Positions 37,530 to 46,301 of a DNA stretch of 64,000 nt are shown in pieces. The translations under genes and the position numbers were made by a program. The stretch comes from Fidelibacterota bacterium (GTDB lineage Bacteria; Fidelibacterota; Fidelibacteria; Fidelibacterales; Fidelibacteraceae), in the NCBI GenBank assembly GCA_028699915.1, contig JAQVTR010000005.1:1-64000 (forward strand), in the 5' to 3' direction. The notes under the pieces are model-generated. The model was not told where the DNA came from, did not search any database, and worked only from the letters and a program-made list of their open reading frames with translations. Within the stretch, counting starts at the first letter, position 1; every line of letters starts with the position of its first letter.

Positions 37530-38747
37530 ATGAATACAGTGAAAGCCATTAAAGAAAAAAGCGCGGAATACCGCATAAAAACGGCGGAATATCTGTCGGA
37601 AATGGTGCAGATACCTTCCACCAGCGGAGAAGAAAGGGAAGTCATTTTAAAGATCAAATCCCAGCTGGAAAGCGCCGGCATCCGGGACCTGCGTATTGAC
37701 GGACTCGGCAATCTGATCGCGCGGGTCGGAAACGGACCGAAAATTCTGGCGATCGATGCGCATATCGACACCGTAGACACCGGCGATCCGGCACAGTGGG
37801 AATTTCCGCCCTTTTCGGGATTGATCCGGGACGGTTTCGTGCACGGGCGCGGCACGGTCGATCAGGAAGGCGGCGCAGCAGCCATGATCACCGCGGCCCG
37901 CATTTTGAACGAATTGCAGTACAACGGCGAATACAGCGTTTATTTTACGTTTACCGTTATGGAAGAAGACTGCGACGGGCTCTGCTGGCTGTACCTGATC
38001 GAAAAAGAGAAACTCATACCCGATGTGGCCGTGATCACGGAACCCACCAATCTGAACCTGTACCGCGGTCACCGCGGGCGCATGGAGATAGAGATCGATA
38101 TCAAAGGCTTGTCCGCCCACGGATCCGCACCCGAACGCGGAAGGAATGTCATCTATTCCGGTTCCCGCATCGCCCTGGAGATCGAGAAACTGCATTCACG
38201 GCTTCGTGCGGATGATTTTCTCGGAAAGGGCAGCATTGCCGCAACGCAGTTTACAACGGATTCCCCCTCGCTTTGTGCGATCCCGGACAAGGGTTTTATG
38301 CACATTGACCGCAGGCTGACCTGGGGCGAAACAAAGGAAAGCGCCGTCTCGGAGATTATAGCGGTCAGTGGCAAAGACTGTTCAGTTACCGTTCCGGAAT
38401 ACAGGCGTCCGTCCTATACCGGAATGCTCTTTGCCCAGGAAAAGTATTTTCCGACCTGGATGATCCCCGAAAAGCATCCGCTGATCCGGGCCGGCAGAAC
38501 ATGCTTCACATCGCTTTTTGAACAGGAGCCTTATATTGATAAATGGACTTTTTCCACGAACGGCGTTGCGATCTGCGGACGCTACGGCATTCCCTGCATC
38601 GGTTTCGGACCGGGCAACGAGATCTATGCACACGCTCCGAACGAAAAAGTGCCTGTCAGCGATCTTGAAAAGGCCGCGGCATTTTACGCCCTGCTGCCCT
38701 ATGTTCTGGAAAGCAACAACCCCGCAGATTTCAACGGAAAAGCATAA
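37530..38747 (+). CDS. ygeY: YgeY-type metallopeptidase (M20 family)
   Basis: A 405-residue M20/ArgE/DapE-family hydrolase of the YgeY selenium-linked type. Metal ligands: AIDAHIDTVD, GRGTVDQEGG, MEEDCDGLCW and VITEPTNLNLYRGHRG; a C-terminal His is in IYAHAPNEK. The start at 37530 has AAGGA about ten bases upstream; a TTG at 37521 is too close to it. Expected to remove a carbamoyl or acyl group from a purine-derived amino acid. Neighbours YgfK, YgeW and the PLP enzyme support this. Confidence 0.93.
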   Translation: MNTVKAIKEKSAEYRIKTAEYLSEMVQIPSTSGEEREVILKIKSQLESAGIRDLRIDGLGNLIARVGNGPKILAIDAHIDTVDTGDPAQWEFPPFSGLIRDGFVHGRGTVDQEGGAAAMITAARILNELQYNGEYSVYFTFTVMEEDCDGLCWLYLIEKEKLIPDVAVITEPTNLNLYRGHRGRMEIEIDIKGLSAHGSAPERGRNVIYSGSRIALEIEKLHSRLRADDFLGKGSIAATQFTTDSPSLCAIPDKGFMHIDRRLTWGETKESAVSEIIAVSGKDCSVTVPEYRRPSYTGMLFAQEKYFPTWMIPEKHPLIRAGRTCFTSLFEQEPYIDKWTFSTNGVAICGRYGIPCIGFGPGNEIYAHAPNEKVPVSDLEKAAAFYALLPYVLESNNPADFNGKA

Positions 38748-38758
38748 AGGAAAGAAAC

Positions 38759-39781
38759 ATGAGCGCTACACTACTTCGCGGAAAAGACCTGATCACTTTT
38801 CAGGAATGGAGCAAACAGGAAATCAATATGGTGCTGGAAAGCGCTGCGGACCTGAAACGCCGTTTTGCCATGAACGAGGCGCACAGGCTGCTGCAGGATA
38901 AGACCCTGTTCATGATGTTCTTTGAACAATCGACGCGTACCCGGAATTCCATGGAAGCGGGCATGACCCAGCTGGGCGGCCATGCACACGACCTGACGCC
39001 GGACAAGATGCAGCTTTCGCACGGCGAATCCGCCAGGGATACGGCTATGGTGTTGTCCAGGATGGGACACGCCATCGCCTGCCGCAATTGTTTTTACGGC
39101 ACCGGCAACGTCTATCTGCGCGAACTGGCCGAACATGCGGCCATTCCGGTGCTGTCCCTGCAGGACGATCTGTATCACCCCATGCAGGTGATCGCGGATC
39201 TGATGACTATCCGGGAGTATTTCGGCAGCGATCTGAAAGGCCTCAAAGTCACCATATCCTGGGCTTACGCTACCTCCCACGCAAAACCGCTGTCCGTACC
39301 GCTGTCCCAGCTGCTGCTCTTCCCGCGTTTCGGCATGGACGTCACCATCGCCGCGCCGAAAGAATTTCCCCTGTACAAAGACCTTGTTTCCGTTGCAGAG
39401 AAGAATGCTGCGGACAACGGCGGCAAGCTGCGCTTTACCGATGATATGGATGCCGCTTTCGAGGGCGCGCAGATCGTGATCCCCAAGAACTGGGGCGGCT
39501 TCGGCAATTACAGCTTTGAAGAATACAATGCCAATGAGGAAGAATGCCGGAAGGAAATGAAGACGAATCTGGAAAAACATAAGGACTGGATCTGTGACGA
39601 GCGGCGCATGAAACTGGCGCACAGGGATGTCAGATACATGCACGCCCTGCCGGCAGACCGCGGGAACGAGGTCACGCCCGGCGTCATCGACAGTCCGGCT
39701 TCCATAATTTACGACGAGGCCGAGAACCGTCTGCATACGGCAAAGGCCGTCATGGCGTTGACAATGGGAGGAAGGCCCTAG
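38759..39781 (+). CDS. ygeW: Knotted carbamoyltransferase YgeW
   Basis: A 340-residue aspartate/ornithine carbamoyltransferase-fold protein of the YgeW type. Carbamoyl-phosphate motif: FFEQSTRTRNSMEAG; HPxQ motif: YHPMQVIADLMTIRE; late motif: HALPADRGNEV. It is shorter than E. coli YgeW (about 396 residues), mainly at the N-terminus. Expected to phosphorolyse a ureido amino acid to carbamoyl phosphate, which would yield ATP by carbamate kinase; no carbamate kinase gene is in the window. GGAAAGAAAC precedes the ATG. Confidence 0.92.
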   Translation: MSATLLRGKDLITFQEWSKQEINMVLESAADLKRRFAMNEAHRLLQDKTLFMMFFEQSTRTRNSMEAGMTQLGGHAHDLTPDKMQLSHGESARDTAMVLSRMGHAIACRNCFYGTGNVYLRELAEHAAIPVLSLQDDLYHPMQVIADLMTIREYFGSDLKGLKVTISWAYATSHAKPLSVPLSQLLLFPRFGMDVTIAAPKEFPLYKDLVSVAEKNAADNGGKLRFTDDMDAAFEGAQIVIPKNWGGFGNYSFEEYNANEEECRKEMKTNLEKHKDWICDERRMKLAHRDVRYMHALPADRGNEVTPGVIDSPASIIYDEAENRLHTAKAVMALTMGGRP

Positions 39782-39784
39782 ATC

Positions 39785-40957
39785 ATGAAAGCGGAATTCA
39801 GCTGCAAATGTTCGGAATGCGGAAAGATCCTTGATATCGGTCCCGGTATCATGCTTTGTCCCGTATGTGCGAAAAAACAACGCAGCGACGAACCCTTGCG
39901 CGGTATTCCGGAATTTGAATACACGCCGCGGCCGGGTCTGAAGGCGGAGGACTATTATCCGGTGGAAAAAGTATTTTTTCCGGAGCTTCCCGTCGGCAAT
40001 ACGCCGCTGTGGAAGGCCTCCCTGCCGGATGCGCACCGGGAGCTGTATCTGAAAGACGATACCGGGAATCTCAGTGCATCCTTTAAGGACCGCGCCTCAT
40101 TGCTGGTGGCGGCATTTGCGCTGAAATACGGCTATGAGGAGATCGCCGTCGCTTCGACCGGGAATGCGGGATCTTCCATGGCGGCGATCGCGGCTGCGGC
40201 CGGTTTAAAGAGCACCATATTCCTGCCGGAAAAGGCACCGCGTGCCAAAATGATACAGGCCCTGCAGTACGGCGCAAGGCTAATAAGCGTAGACGGCAAT
40301 TACGACAAGGCCTTTGATCTTTCTCTGCAGTATTCAGAAAAATATGCCGTTCTTAATCGCAACACCGCTTATAATCCGCTGACCATCGAAGGCAAGAAAA
40401 GCGCAGCCATTGAAATATTCCGCCAGATGAGAACAGTGCCCGATTACGTCTTTGTCCCCTGCGGAGACGGCGTGATCCTCGGCGGCATGTACAAGGGCTT
40501 CCGTGACCTGCTGCACTGCGGCTTTACGGACAGCATCCCCGTTCTGATCGCCGTTCAGGCTGAAGGCAGTCCGGCCATCCACCATGCGCTGCAAAGCGGA
40601 AAGTTCCGTCCATGTAAAAGCCGCACCATCGCGGATTCCATTGCCGTGGATATTCCGCGCGGCGGCTATTATGCTCTGCGGCAACTGCAGGCTTACGGCG
40701 GGAAATCCATACTGGTCAGCGATAAGGAGATCCTGGAGGCACAGCTGCGGCTTTCGCGGAAAGCGGGACTGTTTGCCGAACCGGCCGCTGCGGCTTCCTA
40801 TGCGGGATATGAAAAAATGAAAGGTAAGTTGCCGGAAAATGCACGTGTTGTTCTCATGATTACCGGCAGCGGACTTAAGGATGTCGATGCCGCCGTGAAA
40901 AAACTGTCTTTCCCGGAAAAAAGCATTTCCCGAATTGAGGATCTGTATGAAGATTGA
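39785..40957 (+). CDS. Fold-type-II PLP enzyme, threonine-synthase-like, with zinc-ribbon N-terminus
   Basis: A 390-residue PLP-dependent lyase. Residues 1-35 hold two CxxC pairs (CKCSECGK, LCPVCAKK), a zinc ribbon common in ThrC-type proteins. The PLP Lys is in SASFKDRAS, the phosphate loop is STGNAGSS, and SAAIEIFRQM plus LMITGSGLKD follow, all ThrC-like. In E. coli the gene at this spot is ygeX (diaminopropionate ammonia-lyase), whose LNAFKMLGG motif is absent here. It may be a ThrC-like replacement acting on 2,3-diaminopropionate or a related amino acid; simple threonine synthase is the other option. The mocA start lies inside its 3' end. Confidence 0.8.
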   Translation: MKAEFSCKCSECGKILDIGPGIMLCPVCAKKQRSDEPLRGIPEFEYTPRPGLKAEDYYPVEKVFFPELPVGNTPLWKASLPDAHRELYLKDDTGNLSASFKDRASLLVAAFALKYGYEEIAVASTGNAGSSMAAIAAAAGLKSTIFLPEKAPRAKMIQALQYGARLISVDGNYDKAFDLSLQYSEKYAVLNRNTAYNPLTIEGKKSAAIEIFRQMRTVPDYVFVPCGDGVILGGMYKGFRDLLHCGFTDSIPVLIAVQAEGSPAIHHALQSGKFRPCKSRTIADSIAVDIPRGGYYALRQLQAYGGKSILVSDKEILEAQLRLSRKAGLFAEPAAAASYAGYEKMKGKLPENARVVLMITGSGLKDVDAAVKKLSFPEKSISRIEDLYED

Positions 40958-41534
40958 CGCTATCGTTCTGGCAGCGGGCCGCTCGGAAAGGGCCGGACTC
41001 TTTAAGGCGGCCGCCGATCTTGGCGGCAAGCCGCTGCTTTGGCGGAGTATCGAAAGTTTTGCCGGTATCTGCGAACGCATCATCGTTGTCGGCGGATACC
41101 GCTTCGGCGACATTCAGGAGCTTCTTGAAAATATGCCCGGACTTGTGATCCGGGAAAATAAAAATTATGAAAAGGGCATGTTCTCTTCTGTGCAAACCGG
41201 ACTGCATGCACTGCAATCCGATGCGTTTTTTCTGCTTCCCGGCGATCAGCCGCTGATCGCAGCCCGCACTTACCGGCGCATGGCACAGCAGGACGCCGAC
41301 ATTGTTGTTCCACGCTATCAGGGGAAAAAAGGACATCCGGTATTTTTCCGGGCATCCTGCATTCCGGAGATCCTGGCCATGCCGGAGACCGCTGTTCTGC
41401 GCGACTATATTCATGCCCACGGCAAAGTCTGCATTCTGGATGTCGATGACCCCGCCATTCTGATGGATGCGGATACGCCCGGGGATCTGGAGCGGATCAG
41501 AGATTATTATTTCAAACAAAGGAAGGGGCAGTGA
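40947..41534 (+). CDS. mocA: Molybdenum cofactor nucleotidyltransferase MocA-like
   Basis: A 195-residue nucleotidyltransferase of the MocA (YgfJ) family, which adds CMP to molybdopterin for xanthine-dehydrogenase-type enzymes. The signature LAAGRSERAG is followed by LPGDQPLIAA and GHPVFFR and DVDDPAILMDADTPGDL. The start at 40947 is preceded by TTGAGG and overlaps the PLP gene by 11 bases. Its stop overlaps the next gene (GTGA). Located between the hydroxylase sets it is expected to serve. Confidence 0.92.
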   Translation: MKIDAIVLAAGRSERAGLFKAAADLGGKPLLWRSIESFAGICERIIVVGGYRFGDIQELLENMPGLVIRENKNYEKGMFSSVQTGLHALQSDAFFLLPGDQPLIAARTYRRMAQQDADIVVPRYQGKKGHPVFFRASCIPEILAMPETAVLRDYIHAHGKVCILDVDDPAILMDADTPGDLERIRDYYFKQRKGQ

Positions 41535-43627
41535 AGACCGGGATCAGTAAAGCTGTGGAGAGAACGGACGCACGGAAAAAGATCCGCGGCGAAGCCGAAT
41601 ATATTGCCGACCGGCATTTCGAGGAACAGCTGTATGCAAAGACCATCCGCAGCAGCAAGGCCAAAGCGCGAATTCTGGAAATTCGCCTGCCGGAAATGCC
41701 GGCGGATTATTTTGCGGTAGGCCGCAATGACGTTCCGGGACTCAACCGCATGCGAACCGTGGTTTCCGATCACCCCATTTTTGCCGAAGAGCAGGTGGAG
41801 TACATCGGCCAGCCGCTTTTTCTTCTGGTAGGTCCCGACCGTGAAAAACTCTGCGATTTGGCGGACATGGTCAATATTCGCTATGAAGAAGAAGCGGGGG
41901 TCTTTACACTGGAAGAGGCAGAAAAGCAGGACACGGTCTTTACGGATTATCAGTACCGGAAAGGAGACCCCGCAGCGGCCTTCCGGGATGCGGCGCAGAT
42001 CATTGAGGAGGAATTCCGGACGGGCTATCAGGAACACGCGTATCTGGAACCGCAGGGTATTGCCGCGGAATACCGTAACGGCATTTTGTACGTTTACGGT
42101 TCCATGCAGTGTCCCTACTACGTGCGAAACGCCTTGCTGGAAACCATGGCAATACCGGATAAACAAATACGCATTATTCAAACCGTGACCGGCGGTGCTT
42201 TTGGCGGCAAAGAGGAATTCCCTTCGCTAACGGCCTGCCAGGTAGCGGTTGCGGCTAAAAAGACCGAAAAACCCGTAATGATGATCTATGACCGTGACGA
42301 GGACATCCGCTGCTCGACCAAGCGGCATCCCTCGCTGATACGTTGCCGGGCGGCGTTGGATAAGAATAATGCCGTGACGGGACTGGAAATGGACGTACTG
42401 CTGAATGCCGGCGCCTATAACGGCCTGTCACCCGTAGTGCTGCAACGCGCGCTGTTTTCGGCCACGGGCGTCTATGACATTCCGCACCTTCGGGTCCGCG
42501 GCCGGAATTACCGGACCAATATGACGCCTTCCGGCGCATTTCGGGGTTTTGGCGCCCCGCAGAGTATTTTTGCCATCGAAATGCTAATGCTGCAAATTGC
42601 GGTCCGGCTGGGGGAAGATCCGCTGGAATACAAAATGCGGCATGCTCTCAAGCAGGGAAGTCAAACCTGCACGGGGGGCAAGGTGCGCGAAGAGGTCAAG
42701 CTACCGGAGATTGTTGGAAAAATCAGAAAAATGAGCGCCTACGTTAAAAAACAAAAAAATAAAAAACCGTTCAGCGGCATTGGAGCGTCGCTCTTTCTGC
42801 ACGGCTGCGGCTTTACCGGTCGCGGGGAATCGGATATTCGCGGAAAGGTGATTTTGTCGAAGGATAAAGATAGCGTAACCCTGCGCGTCTCCAGCGTTGA
42901 AATGGGACAGGGAGCCGAAACGGTGCTGCGCAAGATCGTTGCACAGAGTCTGGACATTCCCATAGAAAAAGTAAACTATGCGCAGGTTGATACGGGAGCT
43001 GTGCCGGATTCCGGCCCCACGGTGGCATCGCGCACGACCATGATCGTCGGCGGACTGCTGCAGGAATGCGCCAAGGAAATGAAGGCGCGCTGGCGGGAGT
43101 GTGATCGGCTGGAAATTGAAAAGGTTTATCAGCATCCTTCCTGGTTGCACTGGGACGACAGCACTTTTCAGGGGGATGCCTACCCGGTTTATTCCTGGGG
43201 CGCAAATATCGCGGAAGTGGAAGTCGATCCTATCAGTTACGAGATCTCCGTAAAAAAAATATACGCCGTCTATGACGTGGGTGTGCCGGTAGACCTTCGC
43301 ACCCTGGACGGCCAGATGCAGGGCGGTATTGCCCAGGGCATCGGATGGGCGACCATCGAGCTTATGGAAGGCGAGGCCGGACGCCTGAAACAGTCGAACC
43401 TGACCGACTATAAGGTGCCGACCAGCATGGATACTCCCGAAATGGAGATCGCCTATGTGAACAATCCCTACCCGTACGGCCCTTTCGGCGCCAAATGCGC
43501 CGGGGAACTGCCTTTTGTAGGATCACCGCCGGCAGTGGCCGCTGCCGTTTCCGATGCACTGGGGCGGAAGATCAATTATATTCCGCTGACACCCGAAAGT
43601 CTGATGGAGTCCGATAATGAAGATTGA
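41531..43627 (+). CDS. Molybdenum hydroxylase II, molybdopterin-binding large subunit
   Basis: A 698-residue large subunit of a second xanthine-dehydrogenase-family enzyme. The MoCo loop is GGAFGGKEEFP near residue 223, RGFGAPQSIF near 338, the QG motif in VEMGQGAETVLRK near 460, and catalytic Glu in GAKCAGELP near 660. It starts with GTG at 41531, sharing GTGA with mocA, with GGAAGGGG upstream. It differs clearly from large subunit I in length and loop sequences, so a different substrate is likely. Purine hydroxylation is inferred from context. Confidence 0.9.
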   Translation: MKTGISKAVERTDARKKIRGEAEYIADRHFEEQLYAKTIRSSKAKARILEIRLPEMPADYFAVGRNDVPGLNRMRTVVSDHPIFAEEQVEYIGQPLFLLVGPDREKLCDLADMVNIRYEEEAGVFTLEEAEKQDTVFTDYQYRKGDPAAAFRDAAQIIEEEFRTGYQEHAYLEPQGIAAEYRNGILYVYGSMQCPYYVRNALLETMAIPDKQIRIIQTVTGGAFGGKEEFPSLTACQVAVAAKKTEKPVMMIYDRDEDIRCSTKRHPSLIRCRAALDKNNAVTGLEMDVLLNAGAYNGLSPVVLQRALFSATGVYDIPHLRVRGRNYRTNMTPSGAFRGFGAPQSIFAIEMLMLQIAVRLGEDPLEYKMRHALKQGSQTCTGGKVREEVKLPEIVGKIRKMSAYVKKQKNKKPFSGIGASLFLHGCGFTGRGESDIRGKVILSKDKDSVTLRVSSVEMGQGAETVLRKIVAQSLDIPIEKVNYAQVDTGAVPDSGPTVASRTTMIVGGLLQECAKEMKARWRECDRLEIEKVYQHPSWLHWDDSTFQGDAYPVYSWGANIAEVEVDPISYEISVKKIYAVYDVGVPVDLRTLDGQMQGGIAQGIGWATIELMEGEAGRLKQSNLTDYKVPTSMDTPEMEIAYVNNPYPYGPFGAKCAGELPFVGSPPAVAAAVSDALGRKINYIPLTPESLMESDNED

Positions 43628-44087
43628 ATTTACACTCAACGGCGAAAAAAAACATCTTGATGTGCATGCCGCAACACGGCTGCTGGATGTGTTGCGGGGA
43701 CATTTTGGGCTCATTGGAGTCAAGGAGGGCTGTGGTGAGGGCGAATGCGGCGCTTGCATGGTGCTGATCAATGGCCGGGCCATGAACAGCTGTATGATAC
43801 CGATGGGAAATTTGGAAGGGAAAAACGTCATAACGCCCGAAGCCTTCTGCCAAAGCGAACGCGGGAGGATCATTGAGGATGCTTTTATGGAAGCGGGCGC
43901 CGTACAGTGCGGATTTTGCACGCCGGGTTTTATTATGGCAACGGCTTCCCTGCTGAACGCCAATCCGGATCCGGACGAGGCGCAAATCCGGGAAGCGCTT
44001 TCGGGGAATCTCTGCCGCTGCACGGGCTATACCGCCATTGTGCGGGCGGTACGGATCGCCGCGGGAAAAGGAGCGGGAGCATGCTAG
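43617..44087 (+). CDS. Molybdenum hydroxylase II, [2Fe-2S] small subunit
   Basis: A 156-residue small subunit with KEGCGEGECGACMVLINGRAMNSC and QCGFCTPGF plus GNLCRCTGY, giving all eight cluster cysteines. It overlaps the large subunit gene by 11 bases and the FAD subunit gene by 7. The order Mo, Fe-S, FAD is the reverse of set I. It is similar in length to small subunit I but has different linker sequence. Confidence 0.94.
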   Translation: MKIEFTLNGEKKHLDVHAATRLLDVLRGHFGLIGVKEGCGEGECGACMVLINGRAMNSCMIPMGNLEGKNVITPEAFCQSERGRIIEDAFMEAGAVQCGFCTPGFIMATASLLNANPDPDEAQIREALSGNLCRCTGYTAIVRAVRIAAGKGAGAC

Positions 44088-44938
44088 ACGGATACCTGCC
44101 GGCAAAACTGTCCGAAGCGCTGGATATGATGGCGGAATGTGACTGCATTCCCTTCGCGGGCGGCACCGACCTGATGGTGCAACACGCGCGGGGCAGCGGT
44201 GTGCGTCCGTGTTTTGATAAAACTTTGCTGTTCGTTTCTGCGCTGAAAGAACTGAAGACCTTTGATCTGATGGGAAAAACCCTGCGGATCGGAGCGGCGG
44301 TAACGCTCAGCGAACTTTTGGAAAATGCTGCAACACCACAGATATTTAAAGAGATACTGCGGCAGATGGCCGCTGCACCCACACGCCACATGGCTACACT
44401 GGCGGGGAATATTTGTAACGCCTCCCCTGCAGGGGATACTCTGCCCTATCTTTATGCTATGGATGCGGAAGTCATCCTGCAGTCCCGAAACGAAACACGC
44501 GTTTTGCCCGTTGCGGATTTTATCACCGCACCGAAACGGACACAGCGCAAGAACGATGAACTGTTAACGGGAATTCGTATTCCCGCAGCCGAATTCAATG
44601 TGGAAAGTTACCGCAAACTGGGTCAGCGAAAAGGAATGAGCCTGACGAAAGCCTCTTTTCTGGGACTGGCCTCGACGGCAAACGGCAGGATCGAGGACAT
44701 TCGTATCGCATTGGGTTCCGTAGCGCCGCACATAGTGCGATCGCGAAAAATCGAGAGCAAATTAACGGGGAAAAATATCAAGGATATTCCCGGAATACTG
44801 CAGGAATTACAAAAGGATTACAGCGCGCTGATAAGGCCTATCGATGATGCGCGTTCAACCGCTGCCTACCGGAAACAGGTAAGCCTGCGCCTGATCCGTG
44901 ATTTCCTGATTAATTGCATGCTCAAAAAAATACCGTAA
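44081..44938 (+). CDS. Molybdenum hydroxylase II, FAD-binding medium subunit
   Basis: A 285-residue FAD subunit. FAD motif FAGGTDLMVQ near residue 25, and the second motif ATLAGNICNASPAGDTLPYL near 106, both canonical. C-terminal flavoprotein domain follows (YRKLGQRKGMSLTKAS). The start at 44081 is preceded by AAAAGGAGCGGGAGC; the frame is open further upstream inside the Fe-S gene but without such support. Completes the second hydroxylase. Confidence 0.92.
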   Translation: MLDGYLPAKLSEALDMMAECDCIPFAGGTDLMVQHARGSGVRPCFDKTLLFVSALKELKTFDLMGKTLRIGAAVTLSELLENAATPQIFKEILRQMAAAPTRHMATLAGNICNASPAGDTLPYLYAMDAEVILQSRNETRVLPVADFITAPKRTQRKNDELLTGIRIPAAEFNVESYRKLGQRKGMSLTKASFLGLASTANGRIEDIRIALGSVAPHIVRSRKIESKLTGKNIKDIPGILQELQKDYSALIRPIDDARSTAAYRKQVSLRLIRDFLINCMLKKIP

Positions 44939-44953
44939 TAAGGAGAGATACGT

Positions 44954-45574
44954 ATGAATGAAAACAAAAGATTCTTGTCAAGCGTTTTGCTCTTTGGAGC
45001 GCTATGGGGTTTAGCGGAAGCCACACTGGGCTATCTGCTTCATTTTTTACCCTGCGGTTTTGCAGGACTGGTTATGTTCCCCATCGGATTTTATATGATG
45101 TACAACGCTTACCGCCTTAGCGGCAGACACAGTGCAATGCTGGCGGTTGCGCTGATTGCGGCTCTGATCAAGACCATTGATCTTGCCCTACCTTTAACGA
45201 ATATCATGAGCGTGCTGAATCCCGCGAGTTCTATCCTCATAGAGGGGCTGGTTGTCTTTGGGGCGGCAAGGTTCTTTGAAGGAAGGCGTGCGCTGCCGGC
45301 CGTGTTGCTGGTAAGCGCAGGCTGGATCCTGCTTTTTGTGCTGACGCAAAGCCTTCTGCTTCGTCCTGCAAGCGGCCTGTATCTTTACCCCTTGAAAACG
45401 ATGCTGTTCTACATTCTGCTTAACGTTATTGTCAATAGCGCGGCGATTCTGCTTTATCTGAAAAATAAAACCCGCCTGTCCCTGCGACTGCAGCAGGAAG
45501 CGACCGCTTTGGTGGCACCGTTGATGTTGTTGTTTGCAATCGCAATGGAGATCGGCAATAATCTGCTGTCCTGA
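44954..45574 (+). CDS. Small six-helix membrane protein of unknown function
   Basis: A 206-residue, very hydrophobic protein with about six predicted membrane segments. The first helix (SSVLLFGALWGLAEATLGYLLHF) carries a conserved-looking Glu. Size and helix number are like the substrate-binding S-components of ECF transporters, but no known S-component signature is seen. GGAGAG precedes the ATG. It sits between the second hydroxylase and the DUF364-type gene, so a link to purine, molybdate or selenium handling is possible. No other transporter is found in the cluster. Confidence 0.55.
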   Translation: MNENKRFLSSVLLFGALWGLAEATLGYLLHFLPCGFAGLVMFPIGFYMMYNAYRLSGRHSAMLAVALIAALIKTIDLALPLTNIMSVLNPASSILIEGLVVFGAARFFEGRRALPAVLLVSAGWILLFVLTQSLLLRPASGLYLYPLKTMLFYILLNVIVNSAAILLYLKNKTRLSLRLQQEATALVAPLMLLFAIAMEIGNNLLS

Positions 45575-45575
45575 C

Positions 45576-46301
45576 ATGCAAATACTGGTGCAGCTGATCT
45601 CAGACATTCCGGAACTGGCTGTCGATGAAGTGATCATCGGTGTGCATTCTGTTCTGGTAAAAAGCGGAGCGCTCGCGGGTATTGCCAGTACCATCAAATA
45701 CTGCGGTCCCCATACGCAGCTCCGCAATGCGGGCGAACTGGAAAAACACACGCTCCGGAAACTGGCGAGCTATGCCCTTTCGGATAATTTGCTGGAGGCT
45801 TCTGTAGGCATGGCTGCGATCAACTGTGCCCTTTCCGCAAATGCGGAAAAATATCGCGAGATTAATGCAAAAGAGGTGCTTCTTGAAAAAGGTCGCGCCA
45901 AAACGGTCGGTATCATCGGACATTTCCCCTTTTTGGAGTCGCAGCGCATGGAATATGAACATTGTTTTATTTTTGAAAAACAACCGCAGAAAGGGGATCT
46001 GAAGGAAAGCGATATTCCCGCTTACCTGCCCCGGGTGGATGTGGTTGCTATCAGCGGGACAACCCTGACCAATCACAGCTTTTACGATGTGATGCATAAT
46101 GTATCCCCGTCTGCTTTTTGCCTCTTATTGGGACCTTCCACACCGCTGAGCCCAAAGCTTTTCGATGTGGGGATCGATGTGCTTTCCGGCACGGGAATAA
46201 GGGACTATGATCGTGCTAAAAGTTGTGTATTGCAGGCCGTGCCGACCCGTTATCTGAAAGGCGTGGCGATGCTGAGCATGTTTAAAGAGGATTATCAATG
46301 A
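45576..46301 (+). CDS. DUF364/DUF4213-type putative metal-chelation protein
   Basis: A 241-residue protein whose layout fits the DUF4213 (N-terminal) plus DUF364 (C-terminal, putative heavy-metal chelation) pair. Typical segments are AVDEVIIGVHSVLVKS, GHFPFL, and VVAISGTTLTNHSFYDVM and LLGPSTPLSP. Family members often sit next to metal-cofactor genes; biochemical function is unproven. The start at 45576 follows the previous stop by one base, and the end overlaps xdhC (ATGA). A role in delivering molybdenum or another metal to the hydroxylases is inferred from position only. Confidence 0.7.
   Translation: MQILVQLISDIPELAVDEVIIGVHSVLVKSGALAGIASTIKYCGPHTQLRNAGELEKHTLRKLASYALSDNLLEASVGMAAINCALSANAEKYREINAKEVLLEKGRAKTVGIIGHFPFLESQRMEYEHCFIFEKQPQKGDLKESDIPAYLPRVDVVAISGTTLTNHSFYDVMHNVSPSAFCLLLGPSTPLSPKLFDVGIDVLSGTGIRDYDRAKSCVLQAVPTRYLKGVAMLSMFKEDYQ

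Noticed and set aside
38771-40036. A 421-codon open frame on the minus strand opposite ygeW and the ThrC-like gene
   Set aside because: It lies antisense to two genes with clear catalytic motifs and has no family-like segments; it is a by-product of codon bias on the other strand.
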